DNA of 6,377 nt from JAYSRU01 sp043720875. GTDB taxonomy: Bacteria > Bacteroidota > Bacteroidia > Flavobacteriales_D > Crocinitomicaceae. Both the position numbers and the translations under genes were made by a program. Each line of letters starts with the position of its first letter. Position 1 is the first letter of the stretch. The stretch spans positions 1-6,377 of the forward strand of contig JAYSRU010000027.1 in assembly GCA_043720875.1 (NCBI GenBank). The letters run 5' to 3'. Below are positions 1 through 6,377 of the stretch, piece after piece. The notes under the pieces were generated by a model. It saw only the letters and a list, made by a program, of their open reading frames with translations, ran no database searches and was not told the DNA's origin.

Positions 1-2052
1 TTTGCTTTTTCTGCGTTAACTTCGTCTTTTGGACAACAAGAAGATGCATCATGTCTTGCTCCAGATAAGAAAGTAGTAAAAAAAATACTTCTAGCTAAAG
101 CTTCTCCAGATGGACAAAAAGCAGCAATGTTGTTTGCTGAAGCGATGGCAGCTGAGCCTGATAATGCAATGGCCTATTACGAATTTGGAATGTATGCGTA
201 TGAAAATGGAAGTGCAGCATACGAAAAAGGAACAAAATCTGCTGGTGAAAAAGCGTTCATTAAAGCAGAAACCTTATTTGAAAAGGCGTTAGACTTGTGT
301 TCTGATTACCATGCCAATTGCTTTTATTACCTCGGCGTTATTAATTATACGCAAAAGGATATGGCGTCAGCAAAAAAATGGTTTGACAGTTATAAAGCCT
401 ATAAACACGATGATGCTACACGTTATCCTGAAGATCACGATCAGAAGTTGAAAGACATTGCCGCGGTTATGGGTGATTTACAAGCTGAATCAGATATTAT
501 GGCAAAACCTGTTCCATTTGATCCAACAATGGTCGCAAATGTGAGTTCGGATAAAGATGAATACTTTCCTATGATTTCGCCAGATAATGAACTTATCTTT
601 TATACGCGAAAATTAGATAGAAGAGCTAAAGGTGATTTGCAAGGAAGAATTGTTGAAGAATTTTCGTTTTCGCAAAGAAAAGACTTATCGCTTAATTTTG
701 ACAATGGAATGCCGTTCATTAAGCCTTTTAACGATGGTTCATTCATGAGTTATGGAGCCGCAACGTTAGCGGTAGATAACAAAGAAATGATAATTTGTGC
801 CTGTAAAGATGAAGAGGTGCGTGGTCAAATCTATAGAAATTGTGATTTATATAGCACAACTTACGAACGTGTTGCCAAAACAGGCGGAGTGAATGACTTT
901 AAATGGTCTGCTTTAAAAAATCTTGGTCCTGGAATAAATACCAACGACGGATGGGAAGGGCAACCAACCATGTCCGCAGATGGAAATACAATGTATTATA
1001 CCGCTGTGCGCCCAACAACAAGAGATAACGATATTTTTGTTGCATTGCGTTCTGCTGATGGCTCTTGGAGTAAATCTCGCCCTTTTGATGAAATCAATAC
1101 AGCTGGAAAAGATAAAAGTCCTTTCATTCATCAAGATTCTGAAACATTGTATTTCGCTTCATCTTGCTCGGATTCGCGCAAAGGAGTTGGAGGCGTGGAT
1201 CTTTTTTATGTGCGAATGAAGGAAGATGGAACGTGGGATAAACCTATTAATCTGGGTTATCCGATAAATTCAAAAGAAGATGAATTGGGGATTTTCGTTT
1301 CAACGGATGGTCATAAAGCCTATTATTCATCACGAGCGAATGGCACGGAATGGAATATTTATTCATTTGAGTTGTATGAGGAAGCACGACCAAAACCAGT
1401 AGTTATTTTGAAAGGCGAATTAAAAGATGCTTCTGGAGATCCAATTACGGACGCAACAATTGAAATTGCATATTCGGGAAGTGATGTGGTAAGTAATGTT
1501 CGTGTAAACGGTAACGACGGGAAATATGCCGCGGTAATTAAAACAAGCAAGCCCCAAGATGTTATGGTTACCATGAAAAAAGAAGGTGCTGCATTTGAAT
1601 CTAAATTAATTGAAAAAGAAGTTATTGCAGAAATTTCAGCAAGCACAGCGGTTGATAAGCCAGTTTCACTTAAGAAGAATGATTTGCAAGTGAATAAAGT
1701 TGAAGTTGGGCAAGCTTATACAATCAATGACATTTTATATGGTACAAACTCTGACCAATTGAATGACAAATCCAAGTTCATTCTAAAGCAATTTGCGAAG
1801 TTTTTAACGGCAAACGAAACGATTACTATTGCGATTCAAGGGCACACGGATGATCAAGGCGACGATACAAAGAATATGGTATTATCGGATAAAAGAGCTA
1901 AAGGAGTTCAGGCATATTTAGTAAGTTTAGGAATTGATGCACAGCGCTTAAATGCAAAAGGTTTTGGTGAAACACAGCCAAAGGTGAAAAATCTAGACGC
2001 TACAAGTCGTGCTGTAAATCGTAGAACTGATTTTGTGATTGAAGGAATGTAG
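1..2052 (+). CDS. PorE-like multidomain OmpA-family envelope protein (5' partial)
   Basis: The reading frame is open from base 1, so the true start lies upstream; the ATG at 127 is internal. Residues are counted from base 1. Residues 1 to about 13 look like the end of a Sec signal peptide (hydrophobic, then SSFGQ/Q, a common Bacteroidota cleavage context). TPR-like helices follow at about 30-135. A WD40/PD40-type beta-propeller covers about 155-455; four blades show the pattern SPD/SADG/STDG followed by YY or FY (near 184, 319, 371 and 426). A carboxypeptidase-regulatory-like beta-sandwich lies at about 466-545 and an OmpA C-terminal domain at about 568-683, with GHTDDQG at 614-620, LSDKR at 628-632 and NRR near the end. 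D617 and R632 match the residues that hold peptidoglycan diaminopimelate in OmpA. This domain order is that of Porphyromonas PorE, a type IX secretion component that ties the machinery to peptidoglycan. The inferred role is a periplasmic peptidoglycan anchor. Paralogues are common in this phylum, so PorE itself is not proven. No standard lipobox is visible: Cys18 follows D-A-S. Confidence 0.88.
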   Translation, partial: FAFSALTSSFGQQEDASCLAPDKKVVKKILLAKASPDGQKAAMLFAEAMAAEPDNAMAYYEFGMYAYENGSAAYEKGTKSAGEKAFIKAETLFEKALDLCSDYHANCFYYLGVINYTQKDMASAKKWFDSYKAYKHDDATRYPEDHDQKLKDIAAVMGDLQAESDIMAKPVPFDPTMVANVSSDKDEYFPMISPDNELIFYTRKLDRRAKGDLQGRIVEEFSFSQRKDLSLNFDNGMPFIKPFNDGSFMSYGAATLAVDNKEMIICACKDEEVRGQIYRNCDLYSTTYERVAKTGGVNDFKWSALKNLGPGINTNDGWEGQPTMSADGNTMYYTAVRPTTRDNDIFVALRSADGSWSKSRPFDEINTAGKDKSPFIHQDSETLYFASSCSDSRKGVGGVDLFYVRMKEDGTWDKPINLGYPINSKEDELGIFVSTDGHKAYYSSRANGTEWNIYSFELYEEARPKPVVILKGELKDASGDPITDATIEIAYSGSDVVSNVRVNGNDGKYAAVIKTSKPQDVMVTMKKEGAAFESKLIEKEVIAEISASTAVDKPVSLKKNDLQVNKVEVGQAYTINDILYGTNSDQLNDKSKFILKQFAKFLTANETITIAIQGHTDDQGDDTKNMVLSDKRAKGVQAYLVSLGIDAQRLNAKGFGETQPKVKNLDATSRAVNRRTDFVIEGM

Positions 2053-2102
2053 TTACAGCTGGAAGTTTCATTATTTCAGTGGGAAAATGCCCTAGCATTC
2101 AC

Positions 2103-2110
2103 TACCTTTG
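2103..2110 (+). promoter_or_regulatory. Bacteroidota -7 promoter element (TAccTTTG) before the ABC-F gene
   Basis: The octamer TACCTTTG fits the Bacteroidota housekeeping sigma factor -7 consensus TAnnTTTG exactly. It ends 31 bases before the ATG at 2142, which predicts a start site near 2114-2117 and a leader of about 25 bases. No TTG is found at the usual spacing for the -33 element; only a TG at 2080-2081 is roughly placed. The ABC-F gene therefore probably has its own promoter rather than relying on readthrough from the OmpA-family gene. Confidence 0.55.
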
Positions 2111-2113
2111 CAG

Positions 2114-2133
2114 TCGATTTTAAAATAAATCGA
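2114..2133 (+). repeat. Short palindrome in the leader of the ABC-F gene
   Basis: TCGATTT at 2114-2120 is perfectly complementary to AAATCGA at 2127-2133, with a 6-base loop. It begins about where transcription should start and ends 8 bases before the ATG, directly against the weak Shine-Dalgarno-like AAAGG at 2133-2137. It could be a 5'-end RNA hairpin or a DNA operator; the stem is AT-rich, so chance is also possible. Confidence 0.4.
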
Positions 2134-2141
2134 AAGGCTAC

Positions 2142-3779
2142 ATGATTTCAATTGATGGATTAGGAGTTTCATTTAATGGACAAACACTTTTTAGTGATGT
2201 TAGTTTCGTTGTAAATGAAAATGATAAGATTGCCCTTATGGGTAAAAATGGTGCGGGAAAATCAACCTTGCTCAAAATTTTAGCAGGTCAAAGTAAACCC
2301 TCAAAAGGTAATGTTTCGGCTCCCAAAGAATATGTTATTGCATACCTTCCTCAACATTTATTGACGCAAGATGATTGCACGGTAATGGAAGAAACGAGTA
2401 AGGCATTTGCTACAGTTTTTGAAATGCGTGATGAGATTGAAGCGTTAAATCATCAACTTACAACGCGTACTGATTATGATTCGGATGAATATTATAAAAT
2501 AATTGAACGCGTTTCGGAGGTCAGCGAAAAGTTTTATGCGATCGAAGAAATTAATTACGAAGCAGAAGTAGAAAAGGTATTGAAAGGAATGGGTTTCGAA
2601 CGTGAAGATTTTACGCGTTTGACCTCTGAGTTTAGTGGTGGGTGGAGAATGCGCATTGAGTTAGCTAAAATTCTTTTGCAAAAACCAGATCTAATCTTAC
2701 TGGATGAGCCTACAAATCACATGGATATTGAATCTATTCAATGGTTAGAGGAATTTTTAATTACGAGCGCAAAAGCGGTGGTTGTTATTTCTCACGATAA
2801 GGCTTTTATTGATGCAATTACCACACGAACGATCGAAGTAACCATGGGAAGGATCTATGATTACAAGGCAAAATATTCTCATTACCTCGAATTAAGAAAA
2901 GACAGAAGAGCGCAGCAGCAAAAGCAATACGATGAGCAACAAAAGTTTATCGCCGAAAACACGGAATTTATTGAGCGTTTCAAAGGAACATTTTCTAAAA
3001 CACTGGTGGTGCAATCACGGGTAAAAATGCTTGAAAAATTGCCAATTATTGAAGTGGACGAAGTGGATAATTCTGCATTGAAATTGAAATTTCCACCGGC
3101 GCCAAGGTCTGGAAGATATCCCGTAATCATTACGGAGTTGTCAAAAAAATATGGAGATCACGTTGTTTTTGACGATGCAGCCTTAACCATAGAGAGAGGT
3201 GAGAAAGTTGCCTTTATTGGAAGAAATGGTGAGGGTAAATCTACCATGGTGAAAGCCATAATGAATGAAATAGATTTCAAAGGAAATTTAGAGCTTGGGC
3301 ACAACACTCAAATTGGGTATTTTGCGCAAAATCAAGCAGCGTTGTTGGATGAAACGCTAACGGTTTTTGATACGATCGATCGCATTGCAGAAGGCGAGGT
3401 GAGGGGTAAGATTAAAGATTTGTTAGGTGCCTTTATGTTTGGTGGCGATGCTTCAAACAAAAAAGTGAAAGTACTTTCTGGTGGAGAGAAAACGAGACTT
3501 GCCCTCATGAAGTTGTTACTTGAGCCATGTAATTTATTGATCTTGGATGAGCCTACAAATCATTTAGACATCAAAACAAAAGATATTATAAAAGACGCAT
3601 TGAAAGCCTTTGACGGCACCTTGATTTTGGTATCGCACGATAGAGATTTTTTGGATGGCTTGGTTACCAAAGTATATGAATTTGGACATCAACGAGTTAA
3701 AACACATTTCGAAGATATTAATGGATTTTTAGCTAATAAAAAGCTTGAGAATTTAAAAGAGATTGAGCGAAAGGTTTAG
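2142..3779 (+). CDS. ABC-F family ribosome-associated ATPase
   Basis: This 545-residue protein has two ABC ATPase domains on one chain and no membrane segment, which is the ABC-F layout. These proteins bind the ribosomal E site and act on the P-site tRNA and peptidyl-transferase centre. Domain 1 shows Walker A GKNGAGKST (34-42), signature FSGGW (164-168), Walker B ending D188-E189 in DEPTNH, and H218 of the H-loop. Domain 2 shows GRNGEGKST (360-368), LSGGE (445-449), D469-E470 in DEPTNH, and H499. Both catalytic glutamates are intact. Between them, about 240-325, is a charged, Gln-rich helical linker (SKTL..QSRVKMLEKL at about 285-300), the P-site-tRNA-interaction motif. The protein stops soon after domain 2, so the C-terminal coiled coil of Uup-type members is absent. 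The ATG at 2142 starts directly at a beta-strand typical of the domain's N terminus. It stands alone, 89 bases after the previous gene. The short leader leaves no room for the attenuator often seen upstream of antibiotic-resistance ABC-Fs, so a housekeeping translation role is more likely; the exact subfamily is not settled. Confidence 0.95.
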   Translation: MISIDGLGVSFNGQTLFSDVSFVVNENDKIALMGKNGAGKSTLLKILAGQSKPSKGNVSAPKEYVIAYLPQHLLTQDDCTVMEETSKAFATVFEMRDEIEALNHQLTTRTDYDSDEYYKIIERVSEVSEKFYAIEEINYEAEVEKVLKGMGFEREDFTRLTSEFSGGWRMRIELAKILLQKPDLILLDEPTNHMDIESIQWLEEFLITSAKAVVVISHDKAFIDAITTRTIEVTMGRIYDYKAKYSHYLELRKDRRAQQQKQYDEQQKFIAENTEFIERFKGTFSKTLVVQSRVKMLEKLPIIEVDEVDNSALKLKFPPAPRSGRYPVIITELSKKYGDHVVFDDAALTIERGEKVAFIGRNGEGKSTMVKAIMNEIDFKGNLELGHNTQIGYFAQNQAALLDETLTVFDTIDRIAEGEVRGKIKDLLGAFMFGGDASNKKVKVLSGGEKTRLALMKLLLEPCNLLILDEPTNHLDIKTKDIIKDALKAFDGTLILVSHDRDFLDGLVTKVYEFGHQRVKTHFEDINGFLANKKLENLKEIERKV

Positions 3780-3830
3780 CCTTCAACAAAATGCAGGGTT
3801 TTTTTAAGGGGGTGCTATAAAATAATTGAG

Positions 3831-3838
3831 TACTTTCG
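3831..3838 (+). promoter_or_regulatory. Promoter-like -7 element (TActTTCG) abutting the start codon at 3842
   Basis: TACTTTCG differs from the Bacteroidota -7 consensus TAnnTTTG by one base (C for the third T). It ends only three bases before the ATG. If it is used, transcription would begin at or within a few bases of the start codon, giving a leaderless or nearly leaderless message. No Shine-Dalgarno sequence is seen before this ATG, which agrees with that reading. There is no well-placed TTG -33 element; the nearest TG is at 3813-3814. Confidence 0.45.
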
Positions 3839-3841
3839 CGT

Positions 3842-4846
3842 ATGAAAAATCTATTCTTTTTAGTGTTCGTTCTAGTGTCAACTGGATTAAAAGCACAAAC
3901 TACTCCAGTCGATACAGCAAAAGCGGTTAAATTATTTCATATTGTTAAGCAAAATGGAACCGAATATACGGGTACAATTTTGAGTGATGATGGTCGAGAA
4001 ATGTTGATTGAAACAGCTGTGTTAGGTAAAATATACATTCTCAAGTCAGAAGTTAAATCAATAAAGGAGATAAAAGATAGTGAAGCTATTACTGGAGGGG
4101 TTTACCAGCCGACCGGACCTTTTACAACACGTTATGCATTTACAACGAATGCGTTACCGATTAAAAAAGGGGAAAATTATAGCATGATTAATCTCTACGG
4201 ACCAGAAGTTCACTTTGCCTTAACAAATAACTTGAATATCGGTGTAATGTCTACATGGATTGCTAGCCCGTTGATTTTAGCCTTAAAGTATTCGTTTAAA
4301 CGTAAAGAATCTAACGTTAATTTTTCTATTGGGTCGTTAAATGCGACAACTGGTTATCTGAATCAGTTTAAAGGATACGGGGGTTTACATTTTGGTACAA
4401 TGACCTTGGGTGGTAGAACAAAGAATATTAGTTTTTCTGCTGGATATGCTTATTTGAATACTGGTCGTCCAAGTTATTACTACACTAATTCTACCACAGT
4501 AAAATATTATAGAATTCATCAAGGTGCAATCTTCTCTATGGCAGGTATAGTGAAAATTGGTGATAAAGTGAGTTTTGTGTTTGATTCTATGTTTGGTTTG
4601 TTTACAAGTGACAAGTATGAAAATGTTTATTCATGGGTTACTGATCCGGTAAGTGGTTATTCTTATCAGATTTCTACCTCATTGAAACAACAAGTAACAA
4701 ATCCAATATTGATGGTAATGCCAGGAATGAGAATCCAAAAAAGTGATAACAAGGCCTTTCAAATTTCTTTAGCGGGAGTTTCTGCATTTGGTGAACGGAA
4801 AATGTCATTTCCATTCCCTATGTGTTCTTGGATGCATCGCTTCTAG
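3842..4846 (+). CDS. Exported protein of unknown function, probable outer-membrane beta-barrel
   Basis: I do not recognise a named family for this 334-residue protein. Residues 1-19 form a clear Sec signal peptide (MKN, a hydrophobic core, then GLKAQ) with cleavage next to A18/Q19, which also supports the start at 3842. Residues about 28-80 form a small all-beta segment (F.IVKQNGTEYTGTILSDDG, then a second hairpin and VKSIKEI) resembling the SH3/Sm-like strands found at the N terminus of many Bacteroidota exported proteins. From about 95 to the end, short amphipathic beta-strands alternate with Gly/Asn/Tyr-rich turns (NLNIGVMSTW, GGLHFGTMTLGG, SFSAGYAYL, KVSFVFDSMFGLF). The chain ends ...MHRF, an aromatic C-terminal residue as in Bam-inserted barrels. 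I infer an outer-membrane barrel of roughly 8-12 strands with a periplasmic N-terminal domain. No catalytic motif is visible. It is transcribed away from the ABC-F gene's end and converges on the phosphatase gene; neither neighbour suggests a function. Confidence 0.85.
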   Translation: MKNLFFLVFVLVSTGLKAQTTPVDTAKAVKLFHIVKQNGTEYTGTILSDDGREMLIETAVLGKIYILKSEVKSIKEIKDSEAITGGVYQPTGPFTTRYAFTTNALPIKKGENYSMINLYGPEVHFALTNNLNIGVMSTWIASPLILALKYSFKRKESNVNFSIGSLNATTGYLNQFKGYGGLHFGTMTLGGRTKNISFSAGYAYLNTGRPSYYYTNSTTVKYYRIHQGAIFSMAGIVKIGDKVSFVFDSMFGLFTSDKYENVYSWVTDPVSGYSYQISTSLKQQVTNPILMVMPGMRIQKSDNKAFQISLAGVSAFGERKMSFPFPMCSWMHRF

Positions 4847-4889
4847 CTAAAAGTTTGAAAAAGCGATGGAACAAGTATCTATCTCGCTT
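4835..4889. repeat. Competing inverted repeats at the 3' end of the barrel gene
   Basis: CATCGCTT (4835-4842, overlapping the last codons) is perfectly complementary to AAGCGATG (4861-4868). The AAGCGA core of the second arm is also complementary to TCGCTT at 4884-4889, so two exclusive hairpins are possible (8-bp stem with 18-base loop, or 6-bp stem with 17-base loop). A short T run at 4898-4903 follows the second. It may act as a weak transcription end signal for the plus-strand gene, but the loops are large and the T run is not adjacent. Confidence 0.35.
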
Positions 4890-4965
4890 AGGATTAGTTT
4901 TTACAGTAATTAGCTTATGATTTAGAGTTATGGTGTAACGTACGTCAATCTATATTTCTAATCCT
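4890..4965. repeat. Inverted repeat spanning the convergent intergenic gap
   Basis: AGGATTAG at 4890-4897 and CTAATCCT at 4958-4965 are perfect complements 60 bases apart. The right arm contains the stop codon of the minus-strand phosphatase gene. The wide spacing makes it a poor simple terminator. It could pair long-range in either transcript or be coincidence. The rest of the gap holds no gene. Confidence 0.3.
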
Positions 4966-6377
4966 TCAATACCTCAATAATCAACAAACATACGTCATCA
5001 ACCTGTTCATCATTACCCTTCCAAGCGTCAAATTGGTTACGCATAAAAGCTAACTGGTCTTTAACGGACAAATTGGTCGATTCTAATAATAAGCGCAACA
5101 GTGTACCTTTCATTAATTTCTTTTTGAATTGACCTCCAGATTGATCTGCGTAACCGTCAGTAACTAACACAATTCTATCATATTTTCTCATTTTTAGTTG
5201 AACTTCGTAAAATGGATCTTGAGAAATTGATTTTCCAATGGGTCGTCTGGCTCCCGGCATTTGAATTAATGAATGCGTGTCATTCGTTAAACGCAACGCA
5301 ATTCTTTGGTCTTCTTGTGTTAAATCTAACTGCGCGTTCTCTCTAAGAATCAAGGCGGTGTGGTTGGCTCCTGTAAAATGTAAGACATTGTCTTCATGCG
5401 TCAAATAGCAAAAGCTAATATCCATACCATCATTAATCGTTTCAGTTCCTCTGTTTAAACTGTTTTTCACTATGGCGTTAAATGAATCGATCATCAGGTT
5501 GGATGAAGCATGCTTCTCTTCACGTACAACTTTGTCCAGTGAATTCATTCCAACTAGTGAAACCATTGCGCCTGGCACACCATGACCCGTACAATCTGCA
5601 ATACCAAAAACAGATTTTTGATACAACTGGTAGGAAAAATAAAAATCGCCACTTACAATGTCTTTTGGAGCGAAAAATAATTCAAAATGAAGTTGATCAG
5701 TGGATATTTGACTAATATTTGGCAACGAGGCTTGTTGAATGTAAGTAGCGTAATTAATGCTGTCAATTACTTCCTTGTTTTTGATGGAAAGCTCATTATG
5801 TGCTTCATTTAAGGATTTATTTGTTTCTTCAATTTCGTTGTTTTTGGTATTCAATAAGTCATTCGTTTGTCTACGCTTTTTTAGGTTGAGCACCAGCAAC
5901 AATACACCAATAATTAAACTTACTAAGGCAATACTGGCAAGTAGAATAATGTTTCTATTTTTCCCAGCTTCCATTTTCAAGCTGTTATTCTTTACGGATT
6001 GTAATTCGTTATCCGTTTTGAGTTGTGTTATTTCAAATTGCTTTTTATCCGATCCATACTTTGCTTCTAAGTCTTTCAATAAGTTCCCTTGTTCCCGTAA
6101 GTTGAGTGAGTCATTTATTTTCACATATAAGTTCAAACATTCGTAAGCGTTTTTGTAATCTTTACGAATAGCTGAAATTTCACTTTGCAATAAATAACCC
6201 GATACTAAGGAGAGTGAATCCCCTAATTCAACTTTCAAGTCGTTGCTCAATTTTACATATTTGTATGCCTGATCGTATTGTTTTAAATCTTTGTAAACGT
6301 TACTGATGTTGTGATAATTGAATGATTCCCATAGTTTATTCCCACTTTGGATATTCATTTCCAAGGCTTTTTTGAAA
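4958..6377 (-). CDS. Membrane-anchored TPR / SpoIIE-type PP2C phosphatase (5' partial)
   Basis: The frame is open to the window end, so the gene starts beyond it; the in-frame TTG at 6364 is not a credible start. Residues are counted from the first full codon (6376-6374). Residues 1-90 hold the end of one TPR and about two more (NYHNISNVYKDLKQYDQAYKY and the next pair of helices). A charged helix at about 94-138 leads to one membrane segment at about 142-164, followed by KKRR and a coiled coil at about 170-205. The SpoIIE/PP2C phosphatase domain runs from about 208 to 470: PKDIVSGDFYF, ADCTGHGVPGAM, FTGANHTALI, VTDGYADQ and EQVDDVCLL. Metal-binding aspartates D244, D261, D407 and D460/D461 are all present, so it should be an active Mn/Mg serine/threonine phosphatase. 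The positive residues after the membrane segment place the phosphatase in the cytoplasm and the TPRs in the periplasm. Known SpoIIE relatives act on STAS anti-sigma-antagonists in partner-switching; the substrate here is unknown and no STAS or anti-sigma gene is in the window. Confidence 0.93.
   Translation of the reverse strand, partial: FKKALEMNIQSGNKLWESFNYHNISNVYKDLKQYDQAYKYVKLSNDLKVELGDSLSLVSGYLLQSEISAIRKDYKNAYECLNLYVKINDSLNLREQGNLLKDLEAKYGSDKKQFEITQLKTDNELQSVKNNSLKMEAGKNRNIILLASIALVSLIIGVLLLVLNLKKRRQTNDLLNTKNNEIEETNKSLNEAHNELSIKNKEVIDSINYATYIQQASLPNISQISTDQLHFELFFAPKDIVSGDFYFSYQLYQKSVFGIADCTGHGVPGAMVSLVGMNSLDKVVREEKHASSNLMIDSFNAIVKNSLNRGTETINDGMDISFCYLTHEDNVLHFTGANHTALILRENAQLDLTQEDQRIALRLTNDTHSLIQMPGARRPIGKSISQDPFYEVQLKMRKYDRIVLVTDGYADQSGGQFKKKLMKGTLLRLLLESTNLSVKDQLAFMRNQFDAWKGNDEQVDDVCLLIIEVLKD

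Noticed and set aside
46..54. Cys18 as a lipoprotein modification site
   Set aside because: The residues before it are D-A-S, which is not a lipobox, and a better type I cleavage site lies just before it.
127..129. ATG as the start of the PorE-like gene
   Set aside because: The same frame is open back to base 1 and encodes a signal-peptide end and mature N terminus, so this Met is internal.
110..292. Short plus-strand open frame overlapping the start of the PorE-like gene
   Set aside because: It is out of frame with the clear TPR coding sequence, is low in complexity, and has no family resemblance.
913..1646. Minus-strand open frames opposite the PorE-like gene
   Set aside because: They are shadows of a well-supported coding frame and show no domain or start signal.
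3771..3805. Intrinsic terminator after the ABC-F gene (AAGG-tttag-CCTT and a 7-T run)
   Set aside because: The stem is only 4 bp and lies 15 bases before the T run; no adequate hairpin abuts the T run.
4790..4846. Possible frameshift at the end of the barrel gene because of the odd tail MCSWMHRF
   Set aside because: The tail still ends in Phe with an alternating strand pattern, as expected for a barrel's last strand, and no continued homologous frame is seen downstream.
5482..6146. Plus-strand open frames opposite the phosphatase gene
   Set aside because: They are antisense to conserved SpoIIE, coiled-coil and membrane segments, and their hydrophobic or Ser/Phe-rich content is a by-product of the opposite strand.
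1..6377. CRISPR array, tRNA, rRNA, insertion sequence or defence island
   Set aside because: No regularly spaced repeats, cloverleaf-like segments, transposase motifs or known defence domains were seen on either strand.

Overview
The window looks like ordinary chromosomal DNA from a member of the Bacteroidota, most likely Flavobacteriales or a close relative. The reasons are the AT-rich composition, the PorE-like OmpA protein of a kind known from type IX secretion, TAnnTTTG-type promoter elements, weak or absent Shine-Dalgarno sequences, and a TPR-plus-SpoIIE phosphatase typical of this phylum. The genus cannot be fixed from the sequence alone.

Layout: (1) 1-2052, plus strand, is the nearly complete 3' part of a multidomain envelope protein (TPR, WD40-like beta-propeller, carboxypeptidase-regulatory-like fold, OmpA C-terminal peptidoglycan-binding domain). 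Its first codons lie before the window. (2) 2142-3779, plus strand, is a complete ABC-F translation-factor ATPase with its own promoter-like element and a small palindrome in a very short leader. (3) 3842-4846, plus strand, is a complete exported protein of unknown function with a small N-terminal beta domain and a probable outer-membrane beta-barrel ending in Phe. It is probably transcribed with almost no leader. (4) 4958-6377, minus strand, is the 3' part of a membrane-anchored TPR/SpoIIE PP2C-type phosphatase, convergent with gene 3 and cut by the window end. The 111-base convergent gap holds several inverted repeats but no textbook terminator.

The four genes do not form an obvious pathway. 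Two concern the cell envelope (the PorE-like protein and the barrel protein), one the ribosome and one signal transduction. Promoter-like elements in front of genes 2 and 3 suggest separate transcription rather than one operon. I see no mobile element, CRISPR array, RNA gene, phage gene or defence cassette. The points most worth following are the PorE-like protein without a visible lipobox, the uncharacterised barrel protein with its probably leaderless start, and the palindromes around the ABC-F promoter.
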